DNA from: Metridium senile
Lineage: Eukaryota; Cnidaria; Anthozoa; Actiniaria; Metridiidae
Assembly: GCA_949775045.1 (NCBI GenBank)
Contig: OX459098.1
Location: 12,000,741-12,064,740, forward strand
Direction: 5' to 3'
Length of the DNA stretch: 64,000 nucleotides
Both the position numbers and the translations under genes were made by a program. Below are positions 23,301 to 37,000 of the stretch, piece after piece (positions within the stretch are counted from its first letter, which is position 1; every line of letters begins with the position of its first letter). The notes beneath the pieces are model-generated. The model did no database searches and was not told where the DNA came from. It saw nothing but the letters and a program-made list of their open reading frames with translations.

Positions 23301-26300
23301 CTTACGTTTTTAAGAAAAGTTCTTTGATTTTGATTTTCTATTAGAATGGTTCATTAATATTTTCACAACTGCTCCATGAAAAGTCTGTCTGCAGACTAAA
23401 ATGTCGTACCTGGGAACCTCGTCGAGATTATGGCAATGCTGAGCATGTAAGTACATGTAAACCAACTAACAACAAATATGTATATATGTACAACCATCAC
23501 TCCCTGCTGGGCCTCTTCCATGAGGTCCACTACCACTCACACTCACTACCACTGCATTCAATGTTTACAACACACAATACACGACTCACTTGTTGTTTAA
23601 GATGATGGAGGAAAACCAGAGAACCATAAACCATTGTGGCAAGTTGGAAAACAACACATCAAACAAAGTCTACTTGTTAACTTTATAATCCATTCCCAAC
23701 CCCTTCCCAGCCCATGGCCGGGACTTTGGACCAAAGTGGTGAGAACACCTAGAAAACCACTTCAACATCGAAACAGGATTGGAATTCATTTGGGTTTGCA
23801 TGTATACTATTTCATGTTTAATTCAATGTGTAAAACTCCAATACCATGCTTTATGTGATCACAGAAAAAAGGAAAATTTGAAAAGTGAAAACAAAATACA
23901 ATCATAGATTCTGAAACAAAATGGTATCTGTTTGTAATGTATGTGGCGTGATGTCACAGGTGTCACATGCAGTCTTTTATCTTATAAATGTAATGTAATG
24001 TGATGTATTCAGTATGTCCTGTATTTCTAGGTGGAAGAGCTGGCCATTCTGTATCCAAATGCACTAGTCATTATTGATGGTTTTAGTCTTTATCAGTCAT
24101 TGAGAGCCTGCAGGAATCAGCTGGCTAAAGGTAAAGCTGTGCTTTTCTACTAAATAAATGTATGTCAAGTGTTGTTCTTGCATACCAAACAAATTTGAAA
24201 AATTAAATAATTATAGTAATGTTGTAATTTTCCTGTTGTACAATCCAGAAAAACATCAATAGAACATTTCCATAAACTATTCAAAATGTAATAATTATAA
24301 TGGGTGTTTTGAGTTGTAATACATAATTAGTGTTTCATTGAGAAATGATGTAACAATTATAAAGTTAATTTATTCGCTAATGAGATACATCATAGTACTA
24401 ATGTAAATACTTAGCTGTGGACGTAGCCGAGTCACTGGGTAAATATCAACCATTTGTTATTCTTTATTATCTGTACATTTTATAACAAATGAATATAACT
24501 TCCTCTTAGGATTCAAATGCATTCTTGTATTGTGAAACGACGTATCAATAAAGATGTTCGATAACAGTTAAATCAGAAACCACAACTGACGAAACATTTG
24601 AATCCCAGTGACTCGGCTATGTCCACAGCTAACAATTAGCGGATAAATTAACTTAAAATAATTGTTACATCATTTCTCAACGAAACAATTAGGAAAGGGA
24701 CAAATCTGGAGTCTTACTGCGTATTTAAATCTAAGATTTTGAATAATATACAGAATAACAAAATTATTTAAGTACTGCTTTGGAAGTGTAACTACTGTAA
24801 TACAATTAACACAACTTTTTTTCTGTTACATTTAGCCCAAGCAAGTGGCTTGTTAGATCACTCCAATCCTCCACCATTAGCTTACAAGAAATGGAGATTT
24901 AATGGACAAAAGGACATAACTGACATTGCTAGCTGTGGTTAGTCTAGACAAGTTGCCTTTTTACTTAGCTTCTCTGACCTACATGCAGCCCAAATTTAAC
25001 TGCAAAAAGTTAAATTTTGGCTTCATGCAAGCTGAGCTGACTTTCCCTGTAAAAGGAGCACCATTTGAGTTCCTTGTTGATGCAGTATGATATTATACTA
25101 CCATATTCATTAGCCCCTGCAGAGTTGTGCAGTGAACTGGTACAAATCAGCTATGCGTGCATTCTGGTACTGTTTTAAGGGACGCTACCAAAACATTGGT
25201 ACTAAACTAAACCTTTGTGTGAATGTTGAAATACTCACTCAGAGACGAAAAACAATCATTTTAACTCAAAAGAACAAGACATTCCTTGAGCAAGCTGTGC
25301 TTGAAAGCTATTTTGAAACAATGGCGTTCATGTAGAAGCGCACAACTATCCAGTAATAAAACAAGCTAAATCTTTTTATTAGGTGGTGTTCACATGTTTA
25401 TGAAAAATCAGATCATTCTATTGTTTATTTTTCCCCAATTAAATCAAGGTGTGGTAACAGCAAACCTGTTTGACCAACTACAAACAGCATCATTCATGGG
25501 CGGATACAATGCTTTGATAAGAAGTGCTGCTCCAGCCATGTCACATTACGTTGCATCAGGCACTGATCCCTTTATTGCTGTCTATTCTGCTTTAGAGGTA
25601 TGTGATGATTGCCAGCAATAAAGAGTTGAGTTGTTTCTGTTTGTTTTCTCTGTTAACCTGGTTGTGTTTTATTTTTCAGGGAAGCAGCCCTCCACTTATA
25701 TCTGATGTTGCAATAGCAGTAGCCAGCAAACTTACTTCAGCTGTATTGTCTAGTTTATCTGCCGCTGGGTAAGACAGCCTTTTCAAGACACCATCATCAT
25801 CATCATCATCATCATCATATTCTCCCTATTGGCGCGAGAAAGTCCTTAGGGCGAGTTATTGGAGTTTAAAGTTCATATTTTCCATCATCATTCGTCTGGC
25901 CTGTTCTTTACACCATGTAAAGATTATCATATAAATGAACCTCCATGACCATATTTGTCCATATTTGTCCATATCATTACAGTGAAACACCATAAATCTG
26001 TCAAACAATTGCTATCTGTTTAGAGTACAAGAGTATTTTGAATTAATTCATTCAATTCAGGGTTATCCTCACTTGATATCCACAAGTTTATACCCGAAAA
26101 TTGGAATTCGACAATTATTATCGTTGTCATTACCATTACTATTATCATATTAATTGTTCTCATTATTATCATTGTCCTTTGTTGGTATTTTCATCCTATA
26201 ATTGATACTCAATGGTGTTCTGTTTTTAGTGGATGGCTTGGATGGGGAAGTACTCCAAGTCAAACAACAGAAGCCAACAAGCCTCCCAAAACCAAGATAG

Positions 26301-29300
26301 AGAAAGGAACCAAGCTACCGGCAAGGTTGGATAAACAACTTACAGTATTTTATGAATACCTGAACTGTATGACATGAGAATGAGAAAGGAAAAGTCAAGA
26401 GAGAAGGATAGGGGGAGAATCAGGAGGGGAGAGTTAAAGTGCACCTGACACCCTTCATGATATTTTGCAAATCTGTTGTACATGAGGTGTATAATAAGTG
26501 TACTTAGTATTTCTTGATGTCGACCTCTCCTTTTTGAGATATGAACATTTGAAATCTGAAAATGCAAATGAAGTGACGTCATAAGTGAAGCCTTGCCTAT
26601 TGGCAGCTGGATCTTTTATAAGTGAAAACAATGGCTCAGGTTGTAATGGCGGTATGTACTGACTTAATTTATCATTACTAAGGTATGGGTTACCAGATTA
26701 CCGACGACAGGGCAGTAGTATTAACCTAGCACCAAATGGCAAACTTGCTGTAACTACAGATGAGTTTGGCCGAGTATTGCTGTTTGATATCAAGAAAGGA
26801 ATTGCAGTACGAATGTGGAAAGGTACTGAGAACATTTATGGTAACATGTTTAAGTTGTTGGTGAACAATTTTAAAACAAACAAACCCAAAATTTCCCATG
26901 TCTCGGTTAGCTCAATTGGTAGAGCATCAGATTTGCATGCAGGAAGCTGGGATTCACACCCCGGGCTGACCAACACTCTTAAAGAATGTACTGACTTTCT
27001 TATTTCCATCTGCAAATTGTTAGAATTCACATCTTCTCGAATAACAACTTTAAAATCGGAGGTCCTGTCTCTCTACACTACACTCACTAACCAGCATCGG
27101 AGTGACATAAAAGAACCACTGGGGAGTAACAAACCCTGGCCGTGACCACCCTCAGTGACTGGCTCATACTAATGCATACTAACTACTAATTTCCTAGCGA
27201 TTGTAAGCCGCCAGCGGTCTGTACAATAATTGTATAGCGCATTGAGAAGTATGTGAAATGTGCTATATAAGCACCACATTACATTACATTACATTACATT
27301 ACATTACATTACATTACATTACATTACATTACATTACATTACATTACATTACATTACATTACGTTACGTTACATTACATTACATTACATTACGTTACGTT
27401 ACATTACATTACATTACATTACATTACATTACATTACATTACATTACATTACATTACATTACATTACATTACATTACATTATACTGTTATTTTGTTTGTA
27501 AATGTGTAACTGTTTGTGCAATACTTATTTTTTGTCAGGATACCGTGAAGCAGAGTGTGGGTGGGTAATAGTTGACGAAGACCAAGATCATGACAATCAA
27601 TCACACCATGCTCACAGGACAGCACTGTTCCTTGTTATTTATGCAGCTAAACGAGGCATTTTAGAGGTTAGGACTATCCTATTAACAAAACAATCACAAA
27701 TGATATCGCTGAGATCAGAAAGGAACGTGAACAATGTGAAGTTGAAAGAGCCCATCTGTTATCTTCATTACGATCATCTTAAATTTTCACTTCATCACCA
27801 TCATCACCATCATCATCACCATTATCATCATCATCACCATCACCATCATAATCACCACCATCATCATCATCATCATCATAATTATAATCACCATCATAAT
27901 CATCACCATCATCATCATCATCACCATTATCATCATCATCATCGCCATCACCATCATAATCACCATCATCATAATCATAATCACCATCATAATCATCACC
28001 ATCATTATCATCATCACCATTGATCATTACCATCATCACCATCACCATCATCATCATCATAATAATCACCATCATAATCATCACCATCATCATCATCACC
28101 ACCATCATCATCATCATCATCACCACCACCATCATCACCATCATCATAATCATCATCACCATCATTATCATCATCATCATCATCATCATCACCACCACCA
28201 TCATCACCATCATCATCATCATCATCATCATAATCATCATCACCATCATTATCATCTTCACCATCATAGTTTGCTTATAATATTAATAGCTTAATTTTCA
28301 CTGTTTTTGTTGTTGTAGATTTGGAGAACTGAACAAGGGCCCCGTGTGGCTGCCTTCAACGTTGGTAAAGATTGCAGGTACGTAGAGTAATTTAAGTCTC
28401 CAGTCATGTATAATTTACATTGCCAAACAACAAATGAGTATACCTTGAGACTCAAGTCCAAGCCTTATAGTTCTCATGACGAGAAATGTTTCTCTGTGGT
28501 TTACATACATGCAGTTTGTGCATTGTCCAGGAAGTTTCAATGATTTTTATGATTTGTTTCCAGGCTTTTGTATGCTGGGCATGGTATCTTGGGAGTTGGG
28601 CATGTCTACCGTCAAAGCCAGTCCCCACCACAACACACATTAAACTGTACTCTAATCCATGGTGATGGAACTCTCAAGACATTCGCTGTACCATTTCATA
28701 CTGCACTAAGGTAAAATAAACAATAACAGAGGTTGGGGGAGGGGAGAGTACCACCACAACACATGCTAAACAGTACTCTAATCCATGGTGATGGAACTCT
28801 CAAGACATTCGCTGTACCATTTCATACTGCACTAAGGTAAAATAAACAATAACAGAGGTTGGGGGAGGGGAGAGTACCACCACAACACATGCTAAACAGT
28901 ACTCTAATCCATGGTGATGGAACTCTCAAGACATTTGCTGTACCATTAATTTTCATACTGCACTAAGGTAAAACAAATATACTATAACAGAGGGTGGGGG
29001 AGGGGAGGGTACTACCACAACTACCACAACACACGCATTTAAACTGACATTTACATCTAAAGGCATTCACTGTACCAAATATACAATAAGAGAGGGCGGG
29101 GGAGGGGAGGGTACTACCACAACTACCACAACACACGCATTTAAACTGACATTTACATCTAAAGGCATTCACTGTACCAAATATACAATAACAGAGGGCG
29201 GGGGAGGGGAGGGTACTACCACAACTACCACAACACACGCATTTAAACTGACATTTACATCTAAAGGCATTCACTGTACCAAATATACAATAAGAGAGGG

Positions 29301-32300
29301 CGGGGGAGGGGAGGGTACTACCACAACTACCACAACACACGCATTTAAACTGACATTTACATCTAAAGACATTCACTGTACCAAATATACTGTAACAGAG
29401 GGTGGGGGAGGGGAGGGTACTACCACAACTACCACAACACACGCAGATAAACTGACATTTACATCTAAAGACATTCACTGTACCAAATATACTGTAACAG
29501 AGGGTGGGGGAGGGGAGGGTACTACCACAACTACCACAACACATGCATTTAAACTGACATTTACATCTAAAGACATTCACTGTACCAAATATACAATAAG
29601 AGAGGGTGGGGGAGGGGAGGGTACTACCACAACTACCACAACACACGCATTTAAACTGACATTTACATCTAAAGACATTCACTGTACCAAATATACAATA
29701 ACAGAGGGTGGGGGAGGGGAGGGTACTACCACAACTACCACAACACATGCATTTAAACTGACATTTACATCTAAAGGCATTCACTGTACCAAATATACAA
29801 TAACAGAGGGTGGGGGAGGGGAGGGTACTACCACAACTACCACAACACATGCATTTAAACTGACATTTACATCTAAAGACATTCACTGTACCAAATATAC
29901 ATTTACACAGGGCGGGATACCTGACAAACACTGAGACTCTTACCCATGCAACTACTGTACCATCCCATGCTACACTGTAATATTTAAAACATTTATTTCA
30001 GTGATAAGCACAGCAAACGAATGAGAGACTTACATCTGCTGAAGAAACTGACATCGTTTCTGGAAAACGTTAAATCAGGTAAACAGTTTTATGTTATGTA
30101 TGTCTCTTTACCTGTTACCTGTGTACCCTAGAAACCAGGGTTTCTTGATCTAGTATTTCTGTTATCTTGTAAGTCTGTGTTGCTTCACAAACCGTCAAAT
30201 TTACAAACGTTAAAGCAAGAAGAAAATAACCTCTGATATCTAGGGTATTACCTTTGAAGATTCCAAAGCTTAAGTGAAATGCAATGCACTTGAAGTACTA
30301 AAGAGACATACAAGGGAATGGATCCACAGAATGTTTCTACTAAGAGAATGTATTGAAAATTAACTACACTATTACTGCAGTATTCAACTTTCTGTCAACT
30401 CAGATATTCCAATGGCTAATTGTGAACGTTACACTTCTATTTATTGGTATTATTTATTATTTAGCAGTATTCTAAGTATTGATTTATTATTATTTGTTAG
30501 ACATATCTATTTGCATTGTTTCCCAGATGATGACAACCAAGTAGTCCAAGATGCCGATAAACAATTACAGGATATACTTGTTGATATACAGACACCACAG
30601 TTACAGAAACGAGCACTGCAGTGTATTCTGGGAACGTTTGGGTTACCAGGGTCTCTAATGCTAAAGGCTGTTAATGTTATCATGGATGGGATATGTAGGC
30701 AAGGTAAAATGGAGTTGGGTTTGTTATCATATCAATGTATTGTTGACGTTCATTCTTCATTTAAGGCCCGGACAAACGGCTTCAACATTTGTTCGATTTT
30801 GTTGAACGCTGTAGAATGGTTGTCGAACGATGTTGAACGTAGGTGGGCAAACGGTTTCAACATTTGCTTCAACATCTGCTTTAACATTGTCATTCAACAA
30901 AATTGAACGAATGTTGAAGCAAATGCATTTCAAACAGTTTGCCCGGACCCTTAGCCAAACGGTGAACACAATAGAGCTTCATTACCAGCTACTTTTTAAT
31001 CACATATTTGTAAATTTCTTTGTATTTTACGAATTATGGACGTTGGACTATATATGAATAGCGCACAAACGATGTTTCAATGTTCATCTTGCTTCGATGC
31101 AAAGGCGCGACTTCCTTTCAATATTGCGCAGGGAACTGTGAAGGGGGGACTATTTATGTTTGGTATCAAGCATTTAGAGTGATGTCACGTGACACTTCTT
31201 TTAGTGTTATTGACTTTTTGTGAAAGTTTATGACATTGACTGTATCATCTTTGTTAAAATATCAGGAATTACGTCTCCTGGGATTGAAGAAGGAGAGCAA
31301 GACACTGGCGATGTAGAGATGCTGTCTCAGTATTGTAAAATTGAAAAAAACTTTCTTCAAACTCATGCTAGTCTAATGGAACTCCTACAGCACAAGGATG
31401 ATGACACAAATGAAAGTGAACTGCAAAAGAACTCACACTTGGTAAGGAAATCGTTTTGTGAAATTATTTCCTAGTATTTCTTTATTGATCAGTTTTAGCT
31501 ATAAAGTTCTCTTCAGCCTGCATCACAGCTAGTCTCCTAGGCAGCCGCTCCTTTGTGTCGTCACGCAATACGAGTCAAAGGAGCGACTGCATAGGAGGCT
31601 ACGTCACATCCGGCCTTTTTCTTGGTTTAGTCTTAACTTTTAGAGAAATAATCTGGATGTGACGCCCGGCTGGGTTCTCTCTCAATCTCGTACGTGGGCC
31701 ACACATGAAAGAAAAGACACGGCAGAAATGGAAGAAAATGAAGTGGGCAGCAAGAAGAGGAACAATTTTCTAAACAGTGACGATAATGGCCAATAAGTAA
31801 ATTACAAAACGTTTGACGGAAGCACATTATTTTATCTAACGACACTGTTTATTTTAAACAGGCATTGGCCCAGATGCTGGGAGTTACTAAATCAGAAGCT
31901 GTAGCCATAATAGATCAGCTCGATAGCCATCAGAAAAGCCAACCCGAGAAACCGACTATGCCTAGTGCCCAGTCCACTACCGAAATGACTATCAACTCGT
32001 TCTTGGGGTGTTTTGAGGTATTACCCGCTGACCAGTCAAGATCGTCTAGTGATAAGGACGAGCCTAGTACGTCTTGCTCTTCTGTTAGTAACTATGTCAA
32101 TTTGAGGAAAGCTTTGTCCAGTGAGATGAAGTTAAATTTAGGTGAGTTTCCTTATTAGGAAGTACTATGTATCAGCTTGTTAATGAACTTTGTCACAAAA
32201 AATTCTAAAAAAAAAAAACATTTTTTGCTAAAGCGTTTTCTATAAGCTTTGCTTAGTTATTTTTGTATGATTTGACTTATGCTGAAATCCTTTTTTTTTT

Positions 32301-34046
32301 TACAGCAAACTTCTTATTTAAGGTAAACTATTATATTTTTTCCTATGCATGATGATGGTGATGCGATAATGAAGTGTTAAAGTCGATGATGGCTTGTTGA
32401 TCGTGATGCGGTGGTTGAAATGATGATCAGTAGAGATGTTAGTGAGTGATAACAAAAAGGAAAATAATAGTAATCGTGTTGATAATAATGTTTGTTTGTT
32501 TGTGTTTGTTTGTTGATTTGTTTGTTTGTTTTCAGTTTACGAAAATCCATAATTTGAATTATTTTCTTGTTATTATTCTAGCAAGCATTATCAAGTCATT
32601 CGTACACTGAATCCCTTCGTCTACCACTCGATTCATCAGGAATCAACCCTGTCCATCTTATGGTAATACAATGTCACTTTTATCCGTATTAACTCATCGA
32701 CTAACTATTTCACAATTGTTTACAACTCCCATCCTCCCATTTGATTTTTTATTGGTTTCCTTCGCCTTTTTTATCTCAATTTTTTATTTGCTTCTTTCAC
32801 CTTTCCTCTCATCTTTTCTCTTGCCATTTCTTCACCAGAGTTTTTATCTTTTCTGTTCTACTCTATCTTCTCATTCGTTTCTCTTTCTCTTTCTCTTTAA
32901 TTTGTTTTCTTGTTTTCTAATTTTGTTTTCTTTCCTTCATAATTTTAATTATAGTTATATTATTAACAATTGTATTTAATTCATGATTATCTTATTTCCA
33001 TGTGTGTTTGTATTGTTTGTAGGATCTCTTGGTATACCTCTGGTTATCTAGTCCTTCTTCGTCTTGTAATGATATTGACAGCTTGTTTCCTCTTCACTCC
33101 ATCGTGTCAATCATCAGTTCTGTTGCAGGTATCACAGTTTTTTTTATCTATATACCTTATACCATGCACTGTTTAGCAATTTACATTCTTCTCGGATAAG
33201 GATAAAGGTCCCGTTTCTCCACACTACACTCTGCATTGGAGGGACGTAAAAAAACACTTAGGGGGTAACAAACGGTCATGAATGTAAACCGTCAACTTAT
33301 ACAAAGGGTTAGGGTTATTAGGTTAGGGAGTTTCTTATTTATTTCATGGCCCTGAGTGATGTTCCCGCCATGTACCCACGTACGTGAACCAGCTTGAAAA
33401 CCGTTTTTCTATTTAAGACCTGTTTACCTTCCTTGTCTGTTTGACCATTCACACCACTTGAAATGTTATAACAAAAGTCTCATAGGAATGTCACCTGGTG
33501 AATTATTTCAGGCAGTGACTTTCTAGATGGTCTGGAATCCAAACCTGATGACAGTTCTGTGTCACCGTGGTGGGAACATGTACGACAAACTCTTTCCCAG
33601 TCTACCTCGGTTGCTAGAGCACTCTCATTGGCTGCTGTATGTCGTAGTGTTGCTTTAGGAATGAGCACTGCTGCTAAGAAAGTTCAGGTAAAAACGATGG
33701 ACCAATCTATTCATCAACGCATCCATCCAACAATCAACCCATCAATCAATCAATCAATCGATCTATAGATAAATCAATCCATCAGTCAATCAATTTATTC
33801 ATCAAGCAAGCAAGCAAGCAAGCAATAAGCAATTAACCAACCAATCAAACAATAATTTACCCAAATCACTCACTTGTTCATTCACTAAAGCAACAAAATA
33901 ATCAATTATTTATCAACCAAACTAAACAATGTTTTTCTTTGTTAATTTATGTACTTTATGTATTGTTTGTAACTTTGTTATTTCTAAAATCTTTGTGTAC
34001 AGAGTGAAGATATTGAGCAATCAATCCATACATTCATCAATCTATA

Positions 34047-34082
<36 letters not shown>

Positions 34083-37000
34083 TATAAATCAATCAATTAA
34101 TCAATCAATCCATCAATCAGTTCATTCATCAATCAAGCAAGCAATAAACAATGTTGCTTGAGTGGATTAACTTTGTTATTTCTAAAATCTTTGTATGCAG
34201 AGCGAAGATATGGAAGAAGACAACAAGGCCTTGGCAGTGGGAGACTGGGTATCAATCTCAGTTGAAATAGAGCGATGGAACCTGTTGATATTTCAACTCG
34301 ATGACGTCACGGCAATGAAGACATTTATAGACAGCCTTCCTGTGATCTTGGACCAACAGCATCGACAATTGACGAATAAAGACAAGACAAATGGTGCTGG
34401 ATTGATAGATCTCTCAGTTGTTGGTAATGACGTCACTACTACATTTGAATATTAAACTGATTTAACAAAGTTGAATGATATTTACGATAGATATAATGAA
34501 ATTTGTAACACAGTAAAAAATGTTGACTTAACTTTACTGACGTTTCGAGCTTTAGCCCTTCATCGGAGCCCTTTTTACTCCGACGAAGGGCTTAAAGCGC
34601 GAAACGTCAGTAATCAATCAATCAATCTTTATTGTAGTACAATAATTGCAAATAATTTACATAAATTACAAGTTACAAAATCTTTGTACTAGGTCAGCTT
34701 TAGTAGCCATAGGCTACTTAAGTTAAGTCAACATTTTTTACGGTGTTACAAAATTTGATATTACCTATCGTTTATATCAAACACCGACGCATTCTATACT
34801 AGTTTACTCGCTAGTTTCCATTTACTACATTTGAATATTTAACTGATTTAGTTTTTAAGTTGACTGATATTTATATACCTTAGGATTACTAAGCGGTGGA
34901 GCAGGAGCCTCGGCCCGAGTACTTGCGCAATACCTGGTACTGTATGACGTACCATCTGACTTACTTGGTCAGCCGAAAAGACTGGAAACGAAAAATATCG
35001 AGGTCTCTGAAGAAGAGTCCTCGGCGACTGGGGATGACGATGATCGACCTGGAGATGTTGATCCCGAAATTGAACCTGGAAAACAATTAGAGGGTATGCT
35101 GTCTGTCTGTCCATTTCATTGTCTGCCTGTCTGTTTGTTTGTTCGTTTCACTGTCTGTCTGTTCGTTTCGCTGGCTGTCTGGCTGTTTGTTCTTTTCACT
35201 GTCTGTCTGTTCGTTTCGCTGTCTGTCTGGCTGTTTGTTCGTTTCACTGTCTGTCTATTCGTTTTACTGTCTGTCTGCCCATTTGACTGACTCACTGTCT
35301 GTCTGTTCGTTGCATTGTCTGCTGTCTGTATGTATGTATGTCTAAATGAATGAATGTCTTTCTGTGAACATCGCAGATATGTCTTATCAAAGTGCGTGTC
35401 TTGTTTTGGCACTCAGTGTTGTTTCTATGTAACTGTCTGTCAGTTTAAAGACGTGTATTTAATTAAGTGCTATTGTAGTAAATAAACAGTTACATTACCT
35501 ATATTTAACAGTCAATGGTCTTAACCTGACAGGTCTCGACAAGCTTCAATCTAAATTCCCCCACAGTCTTCATCAAAATATCTTATGGGCTTCCTGTGCA
35601 CTTGAGTGCGCTGCGCAGTGGTCTTCTGAAAAGGAGGTAACATAGAGCATCAGCTGATATTTTATTCAATGGATACAACAGCTCACAACTCCATACTTTC
35701 TTTTATTCTAGAACATTAATAAGCTGTTTTTAGCGATTGACCATGTCAATTCTATTCACTGTCTTGGCTTGAAACATGGTAAGTGATGATTTACCTTAAC
35801 TTAGGGATATGAAATAATTATAAAAATACTCAACAGACGAGAGAATAATAATAAAAAAAATCGCTTAGTAAAACCTTATTGGTGTTCACAAATGCAAAAG
35901 ACAATATTCATTGATTGTGAAAAATAGTTAAGTATTACTGGTTGACTTCAGAAAACTTGCTTTATCACTGAGCTCCGCGTGACCATTCGCCAGTAAGATA
36001 ATGATAATGTATTTATATAGCGCACTTTCTATGTGTATATATTCAAATGCGCTTTACACATTGTAGTTAGCTGTTAGTAGTTAGTAGTTAGTATATATTA
36101 GTGTAAGTGTAGGCCTTTCACTGAGGATGGTCGTGACCTGCGTCCTCAGTCGTTCTTTTACGTCCCCCCGATTAATGGTTAGTGTGTGAGTGGCGAGACG
36201 GGACCTCCGATTTAACGTCCTTATCCGAGAGGACGCGAAGCCTAACAATTATAAACCGAAATAAATACAAAGTTATAACATTCTCCTCAATTATTTAAAG
36301 ACCCTGAGTGATGGTCCGGCTGGGGTTTGAACCCCCGACCTCCCGGTTAACAGGCCGTGCTCTCCCAACTAAGCTAACCCGTTAATCGGTATCGCAAAAA
36401 CTATGTACTTTAACATCTATTTTGAACAGCTCTTTCATTCCTGAACCTCATACTACGTGCGTTAGAGGATTAAGATAGCATTACTCGTTAGTGACCTATT
36501 ATTATAATGTTGTGTACTTCTTTTGTTATGGTATGTTCTATAATCTCATTTTCTATATTGTTTCATTTCTCACAGGTGTTACTTCCATTTTATGGAAAAA
36601 GTATTTTCGCGAGAAAATCTCAGCTTTAGTGTACCTCATGGAGAAGGTAGGAATTTACCTTTCCCGAATTCGCATAGCCTCCTATGCAGCTTCTCCTTTG
36701 TGTCGTCACGCAACCGGAATCTCCCCACCTCAGCCGCTCCTTTCTTTATGTGTCGTCACGCAACGCAAATTCTGTGGGGAGATTTGCGTTGCGTGACGAC
36801 ACAAAGGAGTGGCTGCATAAGGAGGCTTGAATTCGCATGGTTGTTCACGAAACACTTGATTCCAGTCGAGGTTGCAGTGATGAATCTCAGTATGCATTCA
36901 CTGTATTTTAACTACCCCATCCTGGACTTGGATGTATTGTTACGTGGTCAGCTATGCGAATTTGGGAAGGGACTATTAGTACTCTGTTCATTTATTTTAT

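Noticed and set aside
27502..28280. Poly-His, poly-Met/Asp and poly-Ile/Thr open frames
   Set aside because: Translations of a CAT/CAC trinucleotide tract inside RAB3GAP2 intron 14; only 27,539-27,666 is a real exon.
28963..29931. 322-codon minus-strand open frame with a Cys-rich 34-aa repeat
   Set aside because: It is the complement of a 102-bp tandem array derived from a RAB3GAP2 exon end; the period is a multiple of three, so it stays open automatically, and there is no signal peptide or splice context.
36310..36380. Functional tRNA-Asn gene
   Set aside because: A and B boxes and a GTT loop are present, but it is continuous with a SINE body and the stems are mismatched, so it is a SINE head.
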